Shown: positions 25,420-38,888 of the stretch, one piece after another
How the letters are laid out: the number at the start of each line of letters is the position of its first letter
How positions within the stretch are numbered: position 1 is the first letter of the stretch
Assembly (NCBI GenBank): GCA_034008185.1
Contig: CM067084.1
Location: forward strand, 44,715,099 to 44,779,098
Origin: Gorsachius magnificus
Taxonomy: Eukaryota; Chordata; Aves; Pelecaniformes; Ardeidae
DNA length: 64,000 nucleotides
Direction of reading: 5' to 3'
Position numbers and translations under genes: made by a program
The notes under the pieces: model-generated
The model's input: the letters and a program-made list of their open reading frames with translations, nothing else
Told to the model about the DNA's origin: nothing
The model's database searches: none

Positions 25420-26847
25420 GACCTGCTGGTCACAAATGAATCAGTGCATCTCAGCTGTAGCCAAGTCTTGAACTGAAAGTTTTAGAAATGCTTCCTAGAT
25501 TTTCCCAGCATTTTTTTTGGCCATTTCTGCAAAACCCAAATGACTATATTAATTATCTGTGGCTAAACATCTGGATAGTTAAATGTTTTTAAGCAAATTA
25601 AATCTTTGCCTATTCTTTTTATTCTGCCACTAATTTTGATTGGCCTAGTGTTTCTGGCTTTATTAATAACATACTTTATTACAGTGGAGGACCTATCTAA
25701 TGAGATATGGCAGAATGTTGGTTTCAAGGCAAAACTCAAGAGACACCTGTGGACAAATTCTTTGCTACACCTTCACCTACAGTACAAAGCATGGGACAGG
25801 ACAGGATGCAGAATGGGATGCACCTAGTAATGGGTTTGTTCTTTTTCCTCTTATTCTGGGCACATTGTAACAAGGACTTATATAAGGGTTATGTGTTGAG
25901 CTATAATCTATGCATACAACTCCCATGGAAACCTGGAGAAGCTGTGCCCTTGTCAGAACATCATCAGCTACTGACTCATTATACACCTGAGTGAGAAAAG
26001 TTGTGGGGGGGAAGCAGAGAGAGGAGAAACAACTGCAAAACTAGCTGTATAATTCTTGGAACATCTGTTCTGAAGCTGTGTAGTGCCTGTCAATGTGTAG
26101 GCAGGATGCTGAGTCCAGGCTTTAATTTGGGTATCTGGCCAGTATAAAAGTACTAATCAGTGCACAGTTCTTCACTGAGCATTAGGCAAGGTGAGAGGCA
26201 TTACTAAAACACTAAACTGTATGTGCAGTTTCTCCACTGTATTTTTATTGTCTCATATTCAGCCATTTTCACTAGAAGAAGAATTTGATAGATACCCCAT
26301 TCTGGATTTATGTATTTATGTATATGAGTGTTTGCAAAGTTGAAACAAACCCCACTCTTAGGTTTTAAGCTCCACTGTGAAGGCCATTTAGCCACATTTA
26401 TGAAACACTATGAGCTAATTTTTCCTGTCAGGATCTATGAATTTGTACAGAAAGGTGTGTTGTTACAGTTTTATGACATGGACCACAGTTTACTTACAGC
26501 TAGCCTCCTCAAAGAATAGGTAGATGACCACAGATCACCTGTTTTGATACATGTTGTGTGGTATGCCTATGGGCCAAACTTTCATGCCTTTGATTGCAAA
26601 TGAGAGCCTGAAGGCATGCAACAATGCAAAGAAATCCCTGTGAGTTGCCAATGGAACTGCATTAGGTTGCCATCTGAAAGGGAAAGACTACTAAACAAAG
26701 CTAAGAATCCAAAATTATCTATACTACTATGAGGTATCATTCTTTAGGTCAGCTGAAGTTCCCAATACATGATCAGATTGTTTCAAGTGATTTCGATACA
26801 TCTTCTCTGCTGTTGTCTTTAATATATACCTTTTGCTCTCCTTTTGT
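25420..26847. other. Non-genic spacer between CR1 and LTR
   Basis: No gene is supported. The 25606-25827 plus frame starts with a hydrophobic segment but sits in AT-rich DNA with no domain, and overlapping frames here are equally short. Confidence 0.55.
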
Positions 26848-27281
26848 CCTGCTGTCGTAGTTTAACCCTGGCTGGACACCAGGGGCCCACCAAAGCCGCT
26901 CTATCACTCCCCTCTAACCAGACAGAGGAGAGAAAAAGTAAATCAAAAGGTCTCATGGGTCGAGATAAGGACAGGGAGAGATCATTTTATCAGTTACCAT
27001 CATGGGCAAAACAGACTCCACTTGAAAGAAATAATTAATTTATTATCAATCAATCAAAATCAGAGAAGGAGAGGAGAAAAACTGCTAGTTCTTAAAAACC
27101 CTCCCCCCACCCCTCCCTTCTTCTCTGTGCTCAACTTCACTCCCAGTTCCTCTACCAAATCAGAGAAGAGACCCAACACCCCCCACTTCCTTCCCCCCCC
27201 CCGGGGGACGGAAGGGGGTTGAGGTCAGTTCATCACGTTGTCTCTGCCGCTTCTTCTTCCTAGGGAGAGGACTCTTCCCCT

Positions 27282-27590
27282 GCTCCAGCATGGGGTCCCA
27301 CTCACGGGAGACAGTCCTCCACAAACTTCTCCAATGTGAGTCCTTCCCATGGGCTACAGTTCTTCACGAACTGCTCCAGCATGGGTCCATAATATCCATG
27401 GGGTGCAGTCCCTCAGGAGCAGACTGCTCCATTGGGTCCCCGGGCATCCACCCGCTCCGGCGTGGGGTCCTCCACGGGCTGCAGGTGGATATCTGCTCCA
27501 CCATGGACCTCCTGGGCTGCAGGGGGACAGCCTGCCTCACCATGGTCTTCACCACGGGCTGCAGGGGAATCTCTGCTCCAGCGCCTGGAG
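27282..27590 (-). repeat. Tandem 40-46-bp units inside the large LTR
   Basis: The core GCTCCAGCATGGGGTCC, with variants, recurs at about 27282, 27328, 27373, 27426, 27454, 27494, 27535 and 27575, often followed by a CATGGGCTGCAG-like half. Spacing is mostly 40-46 bases, with one short (28) and one long (53) step. The array lies between the LTR TATA-like box and its polyadenylation signal, so it would be in the transcribed leader or R region. Confidence 0.8.
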
Positions 27591-27706
27591 CCCCTCCTCC
27601 CCCTCCTTCTTCACTGACCTTGGTGTCTGCAGGGCTGTTTTCTCTTGCATCGTCTCACTTCTCTTCTCTCTCCGGCTACTGAGCCGCAGACATTTTTTTT
27701 TCCCTT

Positions 27707-27714
27707 CTTAAATA
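27707..27714 (-). promoter_or_regulatory. TATA-like box of the large LTR
   Basis: TATTTAAG on the minus strand, located about 145 bases inside the U3 end of the LTR and upstream of the repeat array. The only candidate core promoter seen in this LTR. Confidence 0.5.
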
Positions 27715-27863
27715 CATTATCACAGAGGCGCTTCCACTGTTGCTGATTGGCTTGGCCTTGGCCAGCGGCGGACACAGGGAATACTTCTAGCAGCTTCTCA
27801 CAGAAGCCACCCTTGTAGCCCCCCCACTACCAAGACCTTGCCACAAAAACCCAATACACCTGC

Positions 27864-30800
27864 TACCTCCTATATTACAACCTTACACCTTAAAAATATA
27901 TGGTATTCTGTTAAACCCATGTCTATGCTGTTCATGCAGCGTAGGCTGGATACAACTGAGTCTGCAGGAGTAATAGTATATTAAATTTTGTGTGCAATTG
28001 TTAGCCCTCTCCCCTCCTTCCTCATCTAATACATGCCCTTAAGTTACTAGTTACTGAAGCTAGAAAGCTTGACCCATAAACAATATCTTTTCCATTCAGG
28101 CTGTTCGATTTACTTCCTTTTCTAAAAAGTGTTATTCCTGACTAAACGCATTGTAATTTTGCCCACCTAAAAATCATTCCTCATCATTCCTCATCATTCA
28201 CTTCTGCATAATGCTTTTTAAACTTTTTCTCAGGATCCTTCCCAATTATCTGTAACCTTGTATTGTCCTTTTTTAGGAAGTTCTTCCAGCTCCTCAGTCC
28301 AGATACCAATGTCGGATTTGTTCTTACAGTATCCCTCGTTTTCAGCAATCACATTTTTGCCTGTTTCCATGCCAGAGTTCATACAGTGCTTTCATCCCAT
28401 AGTTCTTCCCTGAGGATCTACTGTGATGCCAAAAAGAAATAAGCCAGCTAATAATGACAGCCGTTACAATTTTCTACCAGGTTTGGTTTTCTTTTTTTTT
28501 TTTTATATCAGTCTCATCCCTTTATCTGTTTGGGTGGCTAGTTCATAGCATTTTTTTTTCCTTCACATTTGTTGCTTTTCACCTTATGTCTAGAAAATGC
28601 TACTAACAAAATCTGGTATCAGTTAAAAAAGAAAGAGGGACTAACACTCAGGTATTCTTTCAATAGAAGGTATAACTCACATCCTTACTCATAAATTTTC
28701 CTCAGACCTCTGACCTCACCCATCTCTCTCTTCCATACTTAACTAGAAATTACTGGTAAATCCCTTAAAGCATTCTGAAACTCTCTTCTAAATATGTTAC
28801 TTTCTGATCAAAACATCACCTTCTGATTATCAAGTGTCATTCAGTTTTGGGTCGAATCACAAAGGATGACAAAGATTTCTTGAAACAAATTTGGGAAGGT
28901 AATTCTTAAAAGTCTGAATAACACTGATAAAATGGTTGCTTGTACAGTGACTCTGAAGCTGCTATCCTAAAAGAAATGGCAACTATATAATTGTTTTTCC
29001 TTCCAGCTGGCGGGGGAGCCACAGGGATATTGCCAGAACTAATTGCTGATTATTATAAACAAAGATACATTTTATATTAAAAAAAAAACAAAACCAAAAG
29101 CAACTGAACCTTTTGTTCTCTAGAAAATGATTGTCATCATTAGGGAGTATAAGTGTTTATTTCTATGTGATAATATAATTCAACTAATATAGAATGTAAT
29201 TGTTTTGAAAAAAGGAGAAAAATAATCTCAAGTCAGCTTTGTTGGTGGGTGGGGAAATATAAACCCTGAATTGAACTTAATTGTTATTACAGATGAATGA
29301 TTTGGGACTCATTTGTATGTGATTTGTTTTCTTCTGTTAGTTATATCTTACCTCTGCGTTACACATTTGAGCCCAGGTGTTATGACTTAATTTTCATGTT
29401 GCCCATACCCTTTGTATTGCCATTAAATAGTTACCAAATACCCATATAACTAGCAAGTTATAGATATAGAACTACTTTAGATTTAATATTCACCCACTTT
29501 CTCTGTTTTTCTTTTTTGTCTTTTGGATAGTCCACCCTGAAGCAGTGCTTTCATGAAAAGCATTTTACATATATTTCTCTTGCCTGCAGATTTAAGGTGT
29601 ACAACCCCGCCTTTTTTTTCTCCATTTTTTTTTCTTTTCTTTGAATGCACAAAAGTACCTTTCTCACCTTTTCTCTAGGATTTTGAAATGGACAGTTAAG
29701 AATAATGTCCTAGAAAAATAATTTAAGTCCTGATTTTTCATAGTCTTTCCTAATATCTTATTTTTAAGAGGTAAGAGGTTTTTGGGTCTTGCTGGACTAC
29801 TTCAGGTTTAACAGAAATTAGGATTTGTGTGGGTGAGATCGTTAAGATTTACTTATGGAGGATCAATTAACTTGTTACAGAGACTTTTGGATTCAGAACG
29901 CTGCAGAGAGGCCAAGTATACTGGAAAAGTTGTTTTCTAATATATTATAACCTAAATTAAATCTATAATGAAGATGGAAATACTCTTCCATACACCTTGC
30001 ATTTTTTGTGCAGAAGACTCTGCTATTCATTTTAGATGTTTCTGCACTGATAAGGACTCAAGCACATTCAGAGAATAATTTCTATGATTTTAATATAATT
30101 CACTGTGACTTTTATTGGCCTAAGTCACTAGAATCCACCTCAATAAAAGTAAAAGTCTGCCTTCTGGGAGCACACACGTGCACAGGCAAAAGGGGTTTTT
30201 TGCACGTCGTGGTTCCTGTAACAACTTCCTGGAGCTATACAGTTCATCTGAAAATGAATTTCACTTTGTGCATAAGTACAATATACACACTGAAGGGAAC
30301 TGGAACAAATTGGCACTTCATTACACAGTGGGAATAAAATATTTTTCCTGATTGCAGCTTTTCCCAAGAACTAAGCAAATTAGGGAAATAAAGGCCATTA
30401 AGTAAAATTAGATTTTACGCTATTTAACAGGTGTTTTGGTCTATTTTACCCTAAGGGTAGATCACAATGCAGTCCAAAAAGTTAATTGTTCAATAATTGT
30501 ACAGTTTGCACATTTATTTCCGGCAGTTTAGCCCATAGTATAGTTTTGTTAAACTTCCGTCATCTATCTTTGGACCTGTTCTTTTTTTAATGCATCCAAG
30601 AATTATAAAGAACAATAGCTTAACTTTATTTTGAGAGTATTTGCATCTGATAGTGTCTGAAACACTGGATAAACCATCTGAGAAACAGAACCAGAATCAG
30701 GAGCTATTGTAACAAATTTATATTCCTTAAGGCATATCTGAAAGAAGAAAAAGAGTATTCTCTGCTCATTTTCAATACAAATTTTCTGGACAGATTGAGA

Positions 30801-33800
30801 ATCACAAACAGAATAAATTGTTTCATGCTGCAAAATACAGGCCCTGAAGACCTTGCTTAAGAGAAACAGAAGACGGACTTGTTTCAGTGTAGAGCCCCCC
30901 AAAATATGCAGATATTTTTCACAGTGCAATGGTCTGATATGAAAAATACCACAAAAAAAACCCAACACCTCCCCAACTGAACTTAAACCCAAAAAACCAC
31001 CTCATTGAACACAATGTAAGAATATCATTCAACTTTATACCTGTGAGGACCTAGCTTTCTGTCTCCCATCCATGCAGTATATGCCCCAAATATATCATAA
31101 ATACACCATTGTCCAGAAAAACAAAACAAAAACAGTGCAGCAATATGGATAGGTATTCTTTCTTAACTACTCAGGAGCCCACATACAAAACTAAAAATAC
31201 CTTCTCATTTCATTTCTGTGTGAAATGGGGTCATCAGAAGCTTCTCTATCATATCCCATTTAAGCAGCTAATCAGCTAACTACAGTATAAATATACATAC
31301 CACAAATTTGTTGGATTTCTGTTTCTCATATAATAGTAGTAAGCAAAGCTGTCCAGAAATGGAAATAATTCATAACCTGGTGCCTCAAGATCTCAACATT
31401 TATGCTGTTCCTTTCTATTCAGCCCTGAGAATGAGTTCTTATATCTTATCTCCTGACAAAAGCCCTGAAGGGATTTCTTACCCTCTCCTGGCCCATCCTG
31501 TTCCAAAAGCATTGAGTCAGACTTGCCTGCTTGCCTAAGTCAATGTCTCCCCAAGGTAAAGTTTCCAAAAATTTTTGAGAGAAGACACTAACATTTAAAT
31601 GGACAGTTCTGTACCTGGGAGCATTTCTGGTTTCAGATAATTTCTGAATAATTTTGTAAATCTTCAGATGCTGAACATTTATACTTGGGATAACATAACA
31701 GCAAAATTTCACAAAAAAAAATAGGAGATGACACAAGTATAATGCAAGAGTAATGTGAAAAAGTATTTAGTCTGTAGTGAAAGTTTGAGTTACTCCTCAT
31801 TCAAATATCATACTTTTTTTTGGGCGGGGGGGGGAGAAGTTTTCAAGAACTCATAGCTTAATCTAATTCCTTTAATTTTTATCTATGTATTGCATATAGG
31901 TTTGCACAATAAATACACCTTGCATTATATATGTAAGAAGGTAAAGTAAATGCTGATGTATAAAGTACTGCCATTTAATATCCTTTAAAATCTGTAATAA
32001 AACCCCTTTTTATTTAGCATATTTTTTCTTTTTTTTCACTGGATTGATCTGTTCTAGGAAATCAGGTTTCATGAGCTAATTGACAGTTCAATTTTAATGT
32101 TACTCTGCAAACTAGCTTGTAATGATTACTCTAATATTATGTCTAGGTGCTATTATTGTTGCTGGGAATAGTTTTTCAGTCTTGGCTTTTAGTTAATAAG
32201 TAGATCTTTGCAGTTTTGCAGTGACTTTCAACCCTAATAGAGCTACTCCAGCTGGACAGTGCAGCCTTCCCTTTTGATATTTACTTTTCATCATGTCTAA
32301 TGTCAGTATGTTGTGTACAATGAGGTAAAGGTATAATATAGTGTGAGAAGGATTTATGCTAATAATAAATTTATGGGCATGAACTCTTATTCCAATTTAT
32401 AATATAATTTCAATTTTGTATGAAATTTTGAGTATATATTGCAGCTTTCAGGTGACTGAAGTCCCAAGATCTTTGAACTTAGCCTCAGAACTGGAACATG
32501 TTTTGTAATCCCCCAAAATGCACTGTTCATCATTGTTATGGCCTTAATAATAGTGACACAGTACTTGATCTCATAGGCCATACTTAAGGTGTAAAATCAA
32601 CAAAATGTTCCCAGTTCTTTGTGGAACAGGTGGGGCAATTATATATCTCTCATTTTAGTAAACTCCTTTGAACTGCAATTATTGATATCATTAATATGAA
32701 ATTGCACAAGAAGTGTATTAGATGTGACAACTCTTTACTACTGGAAGCAAGAGATAATTTCTTTGTGATATTCAGTAGCATGCAAATAAAGTTTAAATAA
32801 ATTTTGATATTTGTAAATGTGATTAATATTCTAATTTTGAAGTAATAGTTGTGACTTAAGTAGGAAAAAATACAAAGCTGTATGCTTTTCTGTGGATTTT
32901 AATTACTTTATGATACCCCTAAAGAATTAAATATACTTTATTTTGAAAAGCAACAGAGAAACCGAAAATCTTAAGTTTGCCATAGCCTTCTACCCAATGC
33001 TAAGTTTGGAAAAATTTAAAAAACAAAACATGGTGGTGACTCTTGCTTCACTAATATATTGCCAGCATAAGCACCATTTTTTAAATGAGATCAGTAATAA
33101 CAAGTAAACCTGCAATAGCCAATATCCCATATTGATGAACCTGTAACATTGTTTTGAAGCATGTTCTGGGAGAATTAAAGCAAATGATGGGGATAAATAG
33201 GGAAAAAAAAAAAGAAACTACAGCAGAAGGTAGGGTTGAGGTGTGTAACTATCTTGTTTCACACTCTTCTCTCTTCGCACTTACTGCCTAGAGTTCAGAA
33301 AATCTTGCACTATTCTATATTTGGTGAAAGTAAGAACTGCTTTATCTTAAAGTCTCCATCGGTAGCATTGCCTATTAATTATGTATGGCATAGAAGACCA
33401 ATGCATAGATTTATACACTTTAAAAATGTGACTTTAGATCAGGTTACAAACAATTTGATGTCTGGCCAAATGTTCTTTAAGAATTTATAAGCTACTTCGT
33501 AGGTCCACTTAACAATAACTTACTGTTTGGAAAGTTTTTGCAAATGAAAATGAATAAAAGGTGCTATATACAATTAATTATCTTTGATCCACTGTAGATA
33601 GCATGCATGGTACATGTGGAGCTAGCATTCCTGTAACTTAGTTTTGTTATGCTTTACTTCTTGCTTTTCACATAAAACATTGATGTAGTATGTAATCTTG
33701 ACAATCTCCTAAGAATTATGGCCTCTTTTTCTGTTGGAAGCTTCCCATGAACAGTTTAAGGTGTTTCTATTAAATGGTTATCTAGTAGTTTTTAAAAATC

Positions 33801-36375
33801 TATTTTGTCCTGCTATGAAATCCCAGATAACAGGGAGTGCTATATTTGGAATATACTATTTGAATTATGTGAGAATTCGTTTATTTCAAAAGGTGAACTT
33901 TTTTATTCTATGGTTGCATGCTCTAAGAGAGAAGAGCCGGGATCCAAATTAATGGTATACTGAATCTCTTAGGAAATGCACAATGCATTTGAGGCTCTGT
34001 AAAAATAAAAAACGAGGTAAACAACTTTGCGATCTGTGAAAGCTTTATCAAGCCTTATACATCTCTCCTTCCCTTAACAAGTAGAATTATGTCTGAGAGA
34101 CAGCATCTGCAGAAGCCTTCACTAGATTCACAAGGCATGAGTATGTATGCCTTTGATTTATCTTTTCCCCACATGTTTTTGTATATATTTTTATTAGAGC
34201 TTTCCACTTGTTTTTTAAGTTCACTTTTGCAGTGGAAGAAGGAAGCACGTTTTCTGTCTGTTCAGGTAGAGACAGCACAATTGTACTCAGACTTCAGTGA
34301 GGAGAAACTTAGTGACTTCAGACTCATGAAACCAAGTTCCCATTTCACTGGTTAATCTGAACCAAGAGGAAATATTCACTAGATGAAGAATGTCTACACT
34401 CACCTCATTTCCTTGCACACTTGCTGACGACTTTACTAGATCTGTCCATGTCTCTTTGTTCTCAAGTGTGGGTGCCATAACCATTAAAGTCCAGATCCTA
34501 TTCCTCTTGCTTTAACCAAATGGCAGCAAGTCAGCTTGGAGAGAGAAGCTTCATACGTGATTTCCCCATAACTAACATCACCCCAGTCCGTGGCACCCAG
34601 CAACCTCTCTGCTTCCTCCCACGTCTCCTTCACTTTACTGTTGAAAGTGGGAAACCTTTAAATGTGTCACTAGCTTTTATTTCCACAAGTTCAGCATTTG
34701 AGACTGGGGAAAGTAGAAACTGGGAGCTAAAAGAAAGCATCAAATTTTACTGGATATCATTTAAAGTAAGGTAGGCAATGTCTAGCCTTCTCAAAACTCT
34801 CGCTGATCAAGCGTGTTTGATTTACTGACCGGTACAATTAGAGAATCTGATGACAGTTTTTCCTGTCCTATAAAAAACTTGTTCTGAAAATTTCAGTAAC
34901 AGTAAATATAATCTCTTTGGGTATCACACTGTGCTTTTCATTTCAGGCAGGCATTTATAGACTAACTGCTCATTGTCTTTTGACTTGTGTAATTGCTTTT
35001 ACTTGGACAAATGAATTATGAAATACTACCATTTTCATTTGGCAATTTTTGCACAGCTATATATGACAGCATGACATAAAAAAAAAGGCATTGAATTGTC
35101 AAGCATGCTTATAAAACAAAAGAACAACCTCTGAGTGAATTGTTTATGATAAAAACAATTCTTAGGGGTACTTTAAGGAAAACACTTTTTAAACACAGAT
35201 ATACATTTTCCAGGTCCTACACATTTCCCTCTGTGCTCTTAAAATCTGTGAGACCTTAAAATCGTGATCTACTAATACATTATGTAAGATTTCAAGCCTT
35301 TTTCTTCTGAGAAATAAAAGCATTTCCTTTATCAGATATTGGAATATTGGCGGTAGTTTAGCATCTACTTTATGTCAGCTACTGATTGAACGTGGATTTC
35401 TAGTTATTTAGCAGACTGGTTAGTTCAAATTTATGGATCACCACACTTTATTTAAAATATTAATTCCTGCTAGAATCATTGTCTTGAGCTCAGCACAAAC
35501 ATTAAGTATAGCAGCAATGCAGACAGTCAAGTATTCTCCCTGTGCAACGATGTGTCAAGTCTACCATACCAGTGGTAATAATTAGCAGATCTATTGTTTA
35601 TTCCACTGCATTCTAGGAGAATCTTTCCAGCTGCAATTTTTTCACTGGTCAAGGGACAGTTTTCAAAGAAAGAGAGTTGCACAGTGGCACTGTGGTGCAT
35701 CTCTGAAGCCTGTAAGTACGCAGAAGGCATGTAAATTCAATCCATTCGTAAACAGATTAAACGTTGTATTTGGTTCAGGTCACTGTATTTAACACTTTTT
35801 CAAGAACCCTGTTGTTGAGCTGGGTTCATCAAGTGAGACATATGCACATAACAGCTGGGACTGACTGACTGAGCACAGATGTGTATCTTCTAAATTGTTT
35901 GTGACAGTGACTGTAGTTAATTGTGATGGGTGACAGGTACGTTGGAGGCCAGTCAACTCAATGAACTGTTGATGAGTGTGGTATGAGACCTGGTGTATAT
36001 TAGCAGCAAGTGGAAAATTTATGTCATCCATGACTGAAAATCCAAATCAAGTCCAGACAAGTAAAACAATTGGAGCTGTTCATAGCCCTTTTCCTTGCCT
36101 CTACTTTCTCGCTATCGTTAATATTAGAACAAAGTATTTTGCATCATTTTGTCCAAGTGTAGGTTTGCAAATTTCCTTTGTCAGTGGAGATGACAAGTGA
36201 TTAACAAATTGCCATGGTTTATTTTTGGATGAAAAGATGTGAGACAATTTTGTTTTGACATATGCTGAAAGCAGTTGTAATCTACTTCAAAAGCTCCCTT
36301 TTTTTAATGGAAATTTTTATTTAACTTAAAAGTAGAATATTCTAGCTTGGAAAAAGATTTATACCTTTTGTATGG
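27864..36375. other. Long AT-rich non-genic stretch
   Basis: About 8.5 kb with no supported gene, RNA gene or named repeat. Frames of up to about 130 codons (30603-30992 minus, 30008-30337 plus, 31446-31736 minus) have no recognisable domain. Low-complexity features include ATTCCTCATC repeated at about 28178-28200 and a G run at 31826-31834. Confidence 0.6.
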
Positions 36376-36410
36376 AATTATTATTATTAATTATTATTAT
36401 TATTATTATT
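36376..36410 (+). repeat. (ATT)n microsatellite
   Basis: Roughly eleven ATT units with one interruption (TAATT). Confidence 0.92.
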
Positions 36411-38585
36411 GGATGGTTTGGTTCAACCCACACAATTTCTTTCCAGAGTTTCATTTTCCTGCTCAATCAATACAAGAATAATGGAAAAAATGCCTGTTTA
36501 CCCAGTTTTATTTACACTTTAGCTGAGGCTGTTTTCTTAGACTAAGCCTTTGTGCCTTCTTTTCTGCTCCTTGCTACCTTATTAATGTACTGAAACATCA
36601 AATGAACTCTCACTTTCCTGTTGCGAAGTAAAAATGGTGCAACAATCACATTTCATTTTTCTAAAACTGAAGTCAGAGACTTTGAGATAGAACAGTAGTC
36701 ATAGATGATTCAGTGAGAACCAGACATGATAGGTTTGGAGAAGCTCTGAAAGAGGCCCTGCTAAACGCTATTATCAGCAACAGAAGCTCACGTAACAGTG
36801 CTTAGGACTTAGATGCTGAATGAAGCACAGCTGTCAGACCCATTTTGGGGGGCAGGAATATTTCGACTCGGGTTTCTCTTCTTTTGATATAGCCCCTAGT
36901 AGCACAGAAGTCACACTGAGGTTTCTGAACTAATCCCTCTAGAGACCCCATAACCTGCTCCCTAGTTGCTTGCCATAGCAGTGAGATTTTTGCCTTATTC
37001 TAACACCATCAGATGCTGCTCCACTAATGCAGAGTAATGTTAATGCCAGAATGTTAGAAATTGTTTCTAGTGTTACAAAACTGTAGCTGGCCAGACGAGT
37101 AAGAGGGCTATGAGTGTGAAATGCTCAGAAGACATGGGCACAAACCAAAAAACACCCCACTTCTATTTAGTTGCATAAAAGACTCTGCAACCAACTATTT
37201 TCTGCTGTCTTCTAAGCCCCTACAATGACTGAAAACAAACTGGATATCCCACCAGGGGGGACTGTGGTTGAACAGAATTGTCTGCCTAATTTTTCTGTGA
37301 GCTAGGTATCTACATCTCTCACACATGTTTCCATCTCTCATACAATTTCTGCTTAAATAGATGATCTGCCATTAAGCCTTGGGAGCTCAACCCTTATTTC
37401 AAGTTAACGTAACAAGAAACTCGCACTGCCATTTCTCAGTTCCTAGATACACACTGTGAGCAACACTCATTTCTCCTCCTTTTGTACCAGAACTTTTATA
37501 TCCTCCTAAGGCCACTGGTTCCTTAATATTTCCTTGAGGTTCATGATTATCATGACATTGTAGTGGGGTGAATTGTTATGTTATACAGCATTCATCTGTG
37601 TCAGCTCCCATCACCCAATAAAAATCACGGATGTGGTCTTCTTCATCTGAAAAGTATAGTGCAGAAGTAGAGAACCAGATGCAGCTTAATCTTCCACTAG
37701 AGAAACAGGTAGTGCCGGTGAGATGTATTTCTGTGACATTCAGTCTTTAATGGATTTATAAAGAAAGCATGGGACACATCTCTTACAACTTTTGAAAGTG
37801 TGCTCTCACAGGACAGAGAGCTGTAGCTGGGCTGGCATCCATGCAGCTAATAATCAGATGAAGTTTATCTACAGAGACCATTTCCTACAAGATGTAGCTG
37901 TAGCAGAGGATGCTAAATTACATTAAAGTCTCCCCCAAAGATTCATGGAGCTAGCAGTGTCAATATAAAATTGGCAAAAATTTCCAACCAAAGGGAATAA
38001 CATTTCTGCTGCTCCTTTTCTATCTGCACCTCTCTGTGGGCTAGAGATGCTATATCTGGGGCAGCAGGTAAATACTGAGGAACTGAACTCCGTGCCAAAA
38101 ATATCTGGGCCCTGGCACATTAGAGATTTTCTAAAATGCTTGCTGTCCAAACCATGAGGGAAAAGAGGGCTTGGAGATACTGACACTATCTGCCTGCTGT
38201 TCCAGCTCTATCATCCTCACTATGCTGTGATAAGTGCTCCAAGGCCTGGAGGCTTCCAGGACTCTGTGGGCTTCCAGAAATTTGGCTGCCAGGACAATTC
38301 CAGGTACACTGTAAGAGGACAGAATGGGTGAAACCAAAGATAACTTTCCCCATCTGCATTTTGACATGATTTTGTTCCAGGAACAGGAGTTGATCTGAAA
38401 GTCCGATTAACATTTAAATCATATGTGCCAAAATGACATTTGCAATAGGCTACAAGATTAGAATAAACTAAAATTAAACACTCTTATACAGCCCTATAGA
38501 GTTGTGTCTATGTTGGTGTTCAGGTGAGACATTTATTTCCTGTAAAACAAGGCTCAAAATGAAACGGCAGAGATGTTTTGCAGAA
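36411..38585. other. Non-genic stretch
   Basis: No gene is supported. Overlapping short minus frames at about 37.9-38.4 kb have no recognised domain. Confidence 0.55.
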
Positions 38586-38873
38586 TTATATGATGTGTTT
38601 GCTGTCAATGGCTGGAAAAGCATGACCAAACTGCTCTCTTTTAGTCTGATGGATTAGTTGAGGAAAGAGGAGATTTTTGTTGCTACTATCTGATATGACG
38701 ACTTTGTGGCACAGCTCTCCACGTTTCCTTATCCTTTTGTCTGGGCAGAGCTGTGCTTCCCTATCCGTCTGCATCTGGTCCAGGTGGTACAGCTGCAGCG
38801 CAGTGATTGCAGAGAGGAGCACCAGGATGGCAAGGATAAACATACTTGTACAGTGAAGCTTGCAAAGTGGCAT
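38586..38873 (-). CDS. Candidate small secreted or signal-anchored protein (unproven)
   Basis: I do not recognise this 95-codon minus-strand frame. Its start has a strong hydrophobic segment (FILAILVLLSAITALQLYHL, residues 12-31) after a short basic/Cys head, as in a signal peptide or signal anchor. Next come a polar stretch with two Cys (residues 43 and 55) and a basic KRIRKRG cluster (46-52) that resembles a furin-type cleavage site. Codons 11-58 have mostly G or C in third position, unlike the AT-rich surroundings; after about codon 58 the composition drops to AT-rich, so a real coding part might end there, although no strong GT donor is visible. ATG at 38873 has G at -3; the second ATG (38843) has A at -3. 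Candidate promoter motifs lie upstream. It could also be a chance frame or a first exon. Confidence 0.25.
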   Translation of the reverse strand: MPLCKLHCTSMFILAILVLLSAITALQLYHLDQMQTDREAQLCPDKRIRKRGELCHKVVISDSSNKNLLFPQLIHQTKREQFGHAFPAIDSKHII

Positions 38874-38888
38874 GCCCTTCTGAGTACA

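Larger units (their letters stand above)
26853..27858 (-). mobile_element. 1,006-bp solo LTR of avian ERV, 5-bp TSD
   Basis: A complete, GC-rich solo LTR. It begins TGTCGTAGTTTAACCCTGG and ends CCAATACA (TG...CA ends). CCTGC stands on both sides (26848-26852 and 27859-27863), a perfect 5-bp target duplication. Read on the minus strand, a TATA-like TATTTAAG (27707-27714) precedes a tandem array of 40-46-bp units (about 27282-27590) and then an AATAAA signal (27039-27044). The first bases and the GAGATAAGGACAG block resemble the two smaller LTRs of the window, but the middle is unrelated. The open frames inside (27290-27682, 27349-27711 plus; 27364-27555 minus) come from the repeat array. I do not assign a database family name. 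Confidence 0.93.

Noticed and set aside
27282..27590. CRISPR-like repeat array
   Set aside because: Units are diverged, spacers are not unique, and the array belongs to an avian LTR.
27290..27711. Plus-strand frames of 130 and 120 codons
   Set aside because: They lie in the tandem array of the solo LTR and stay open in several frames because of the repeat unit; composition is Ser/Gly/Pro low complexity.
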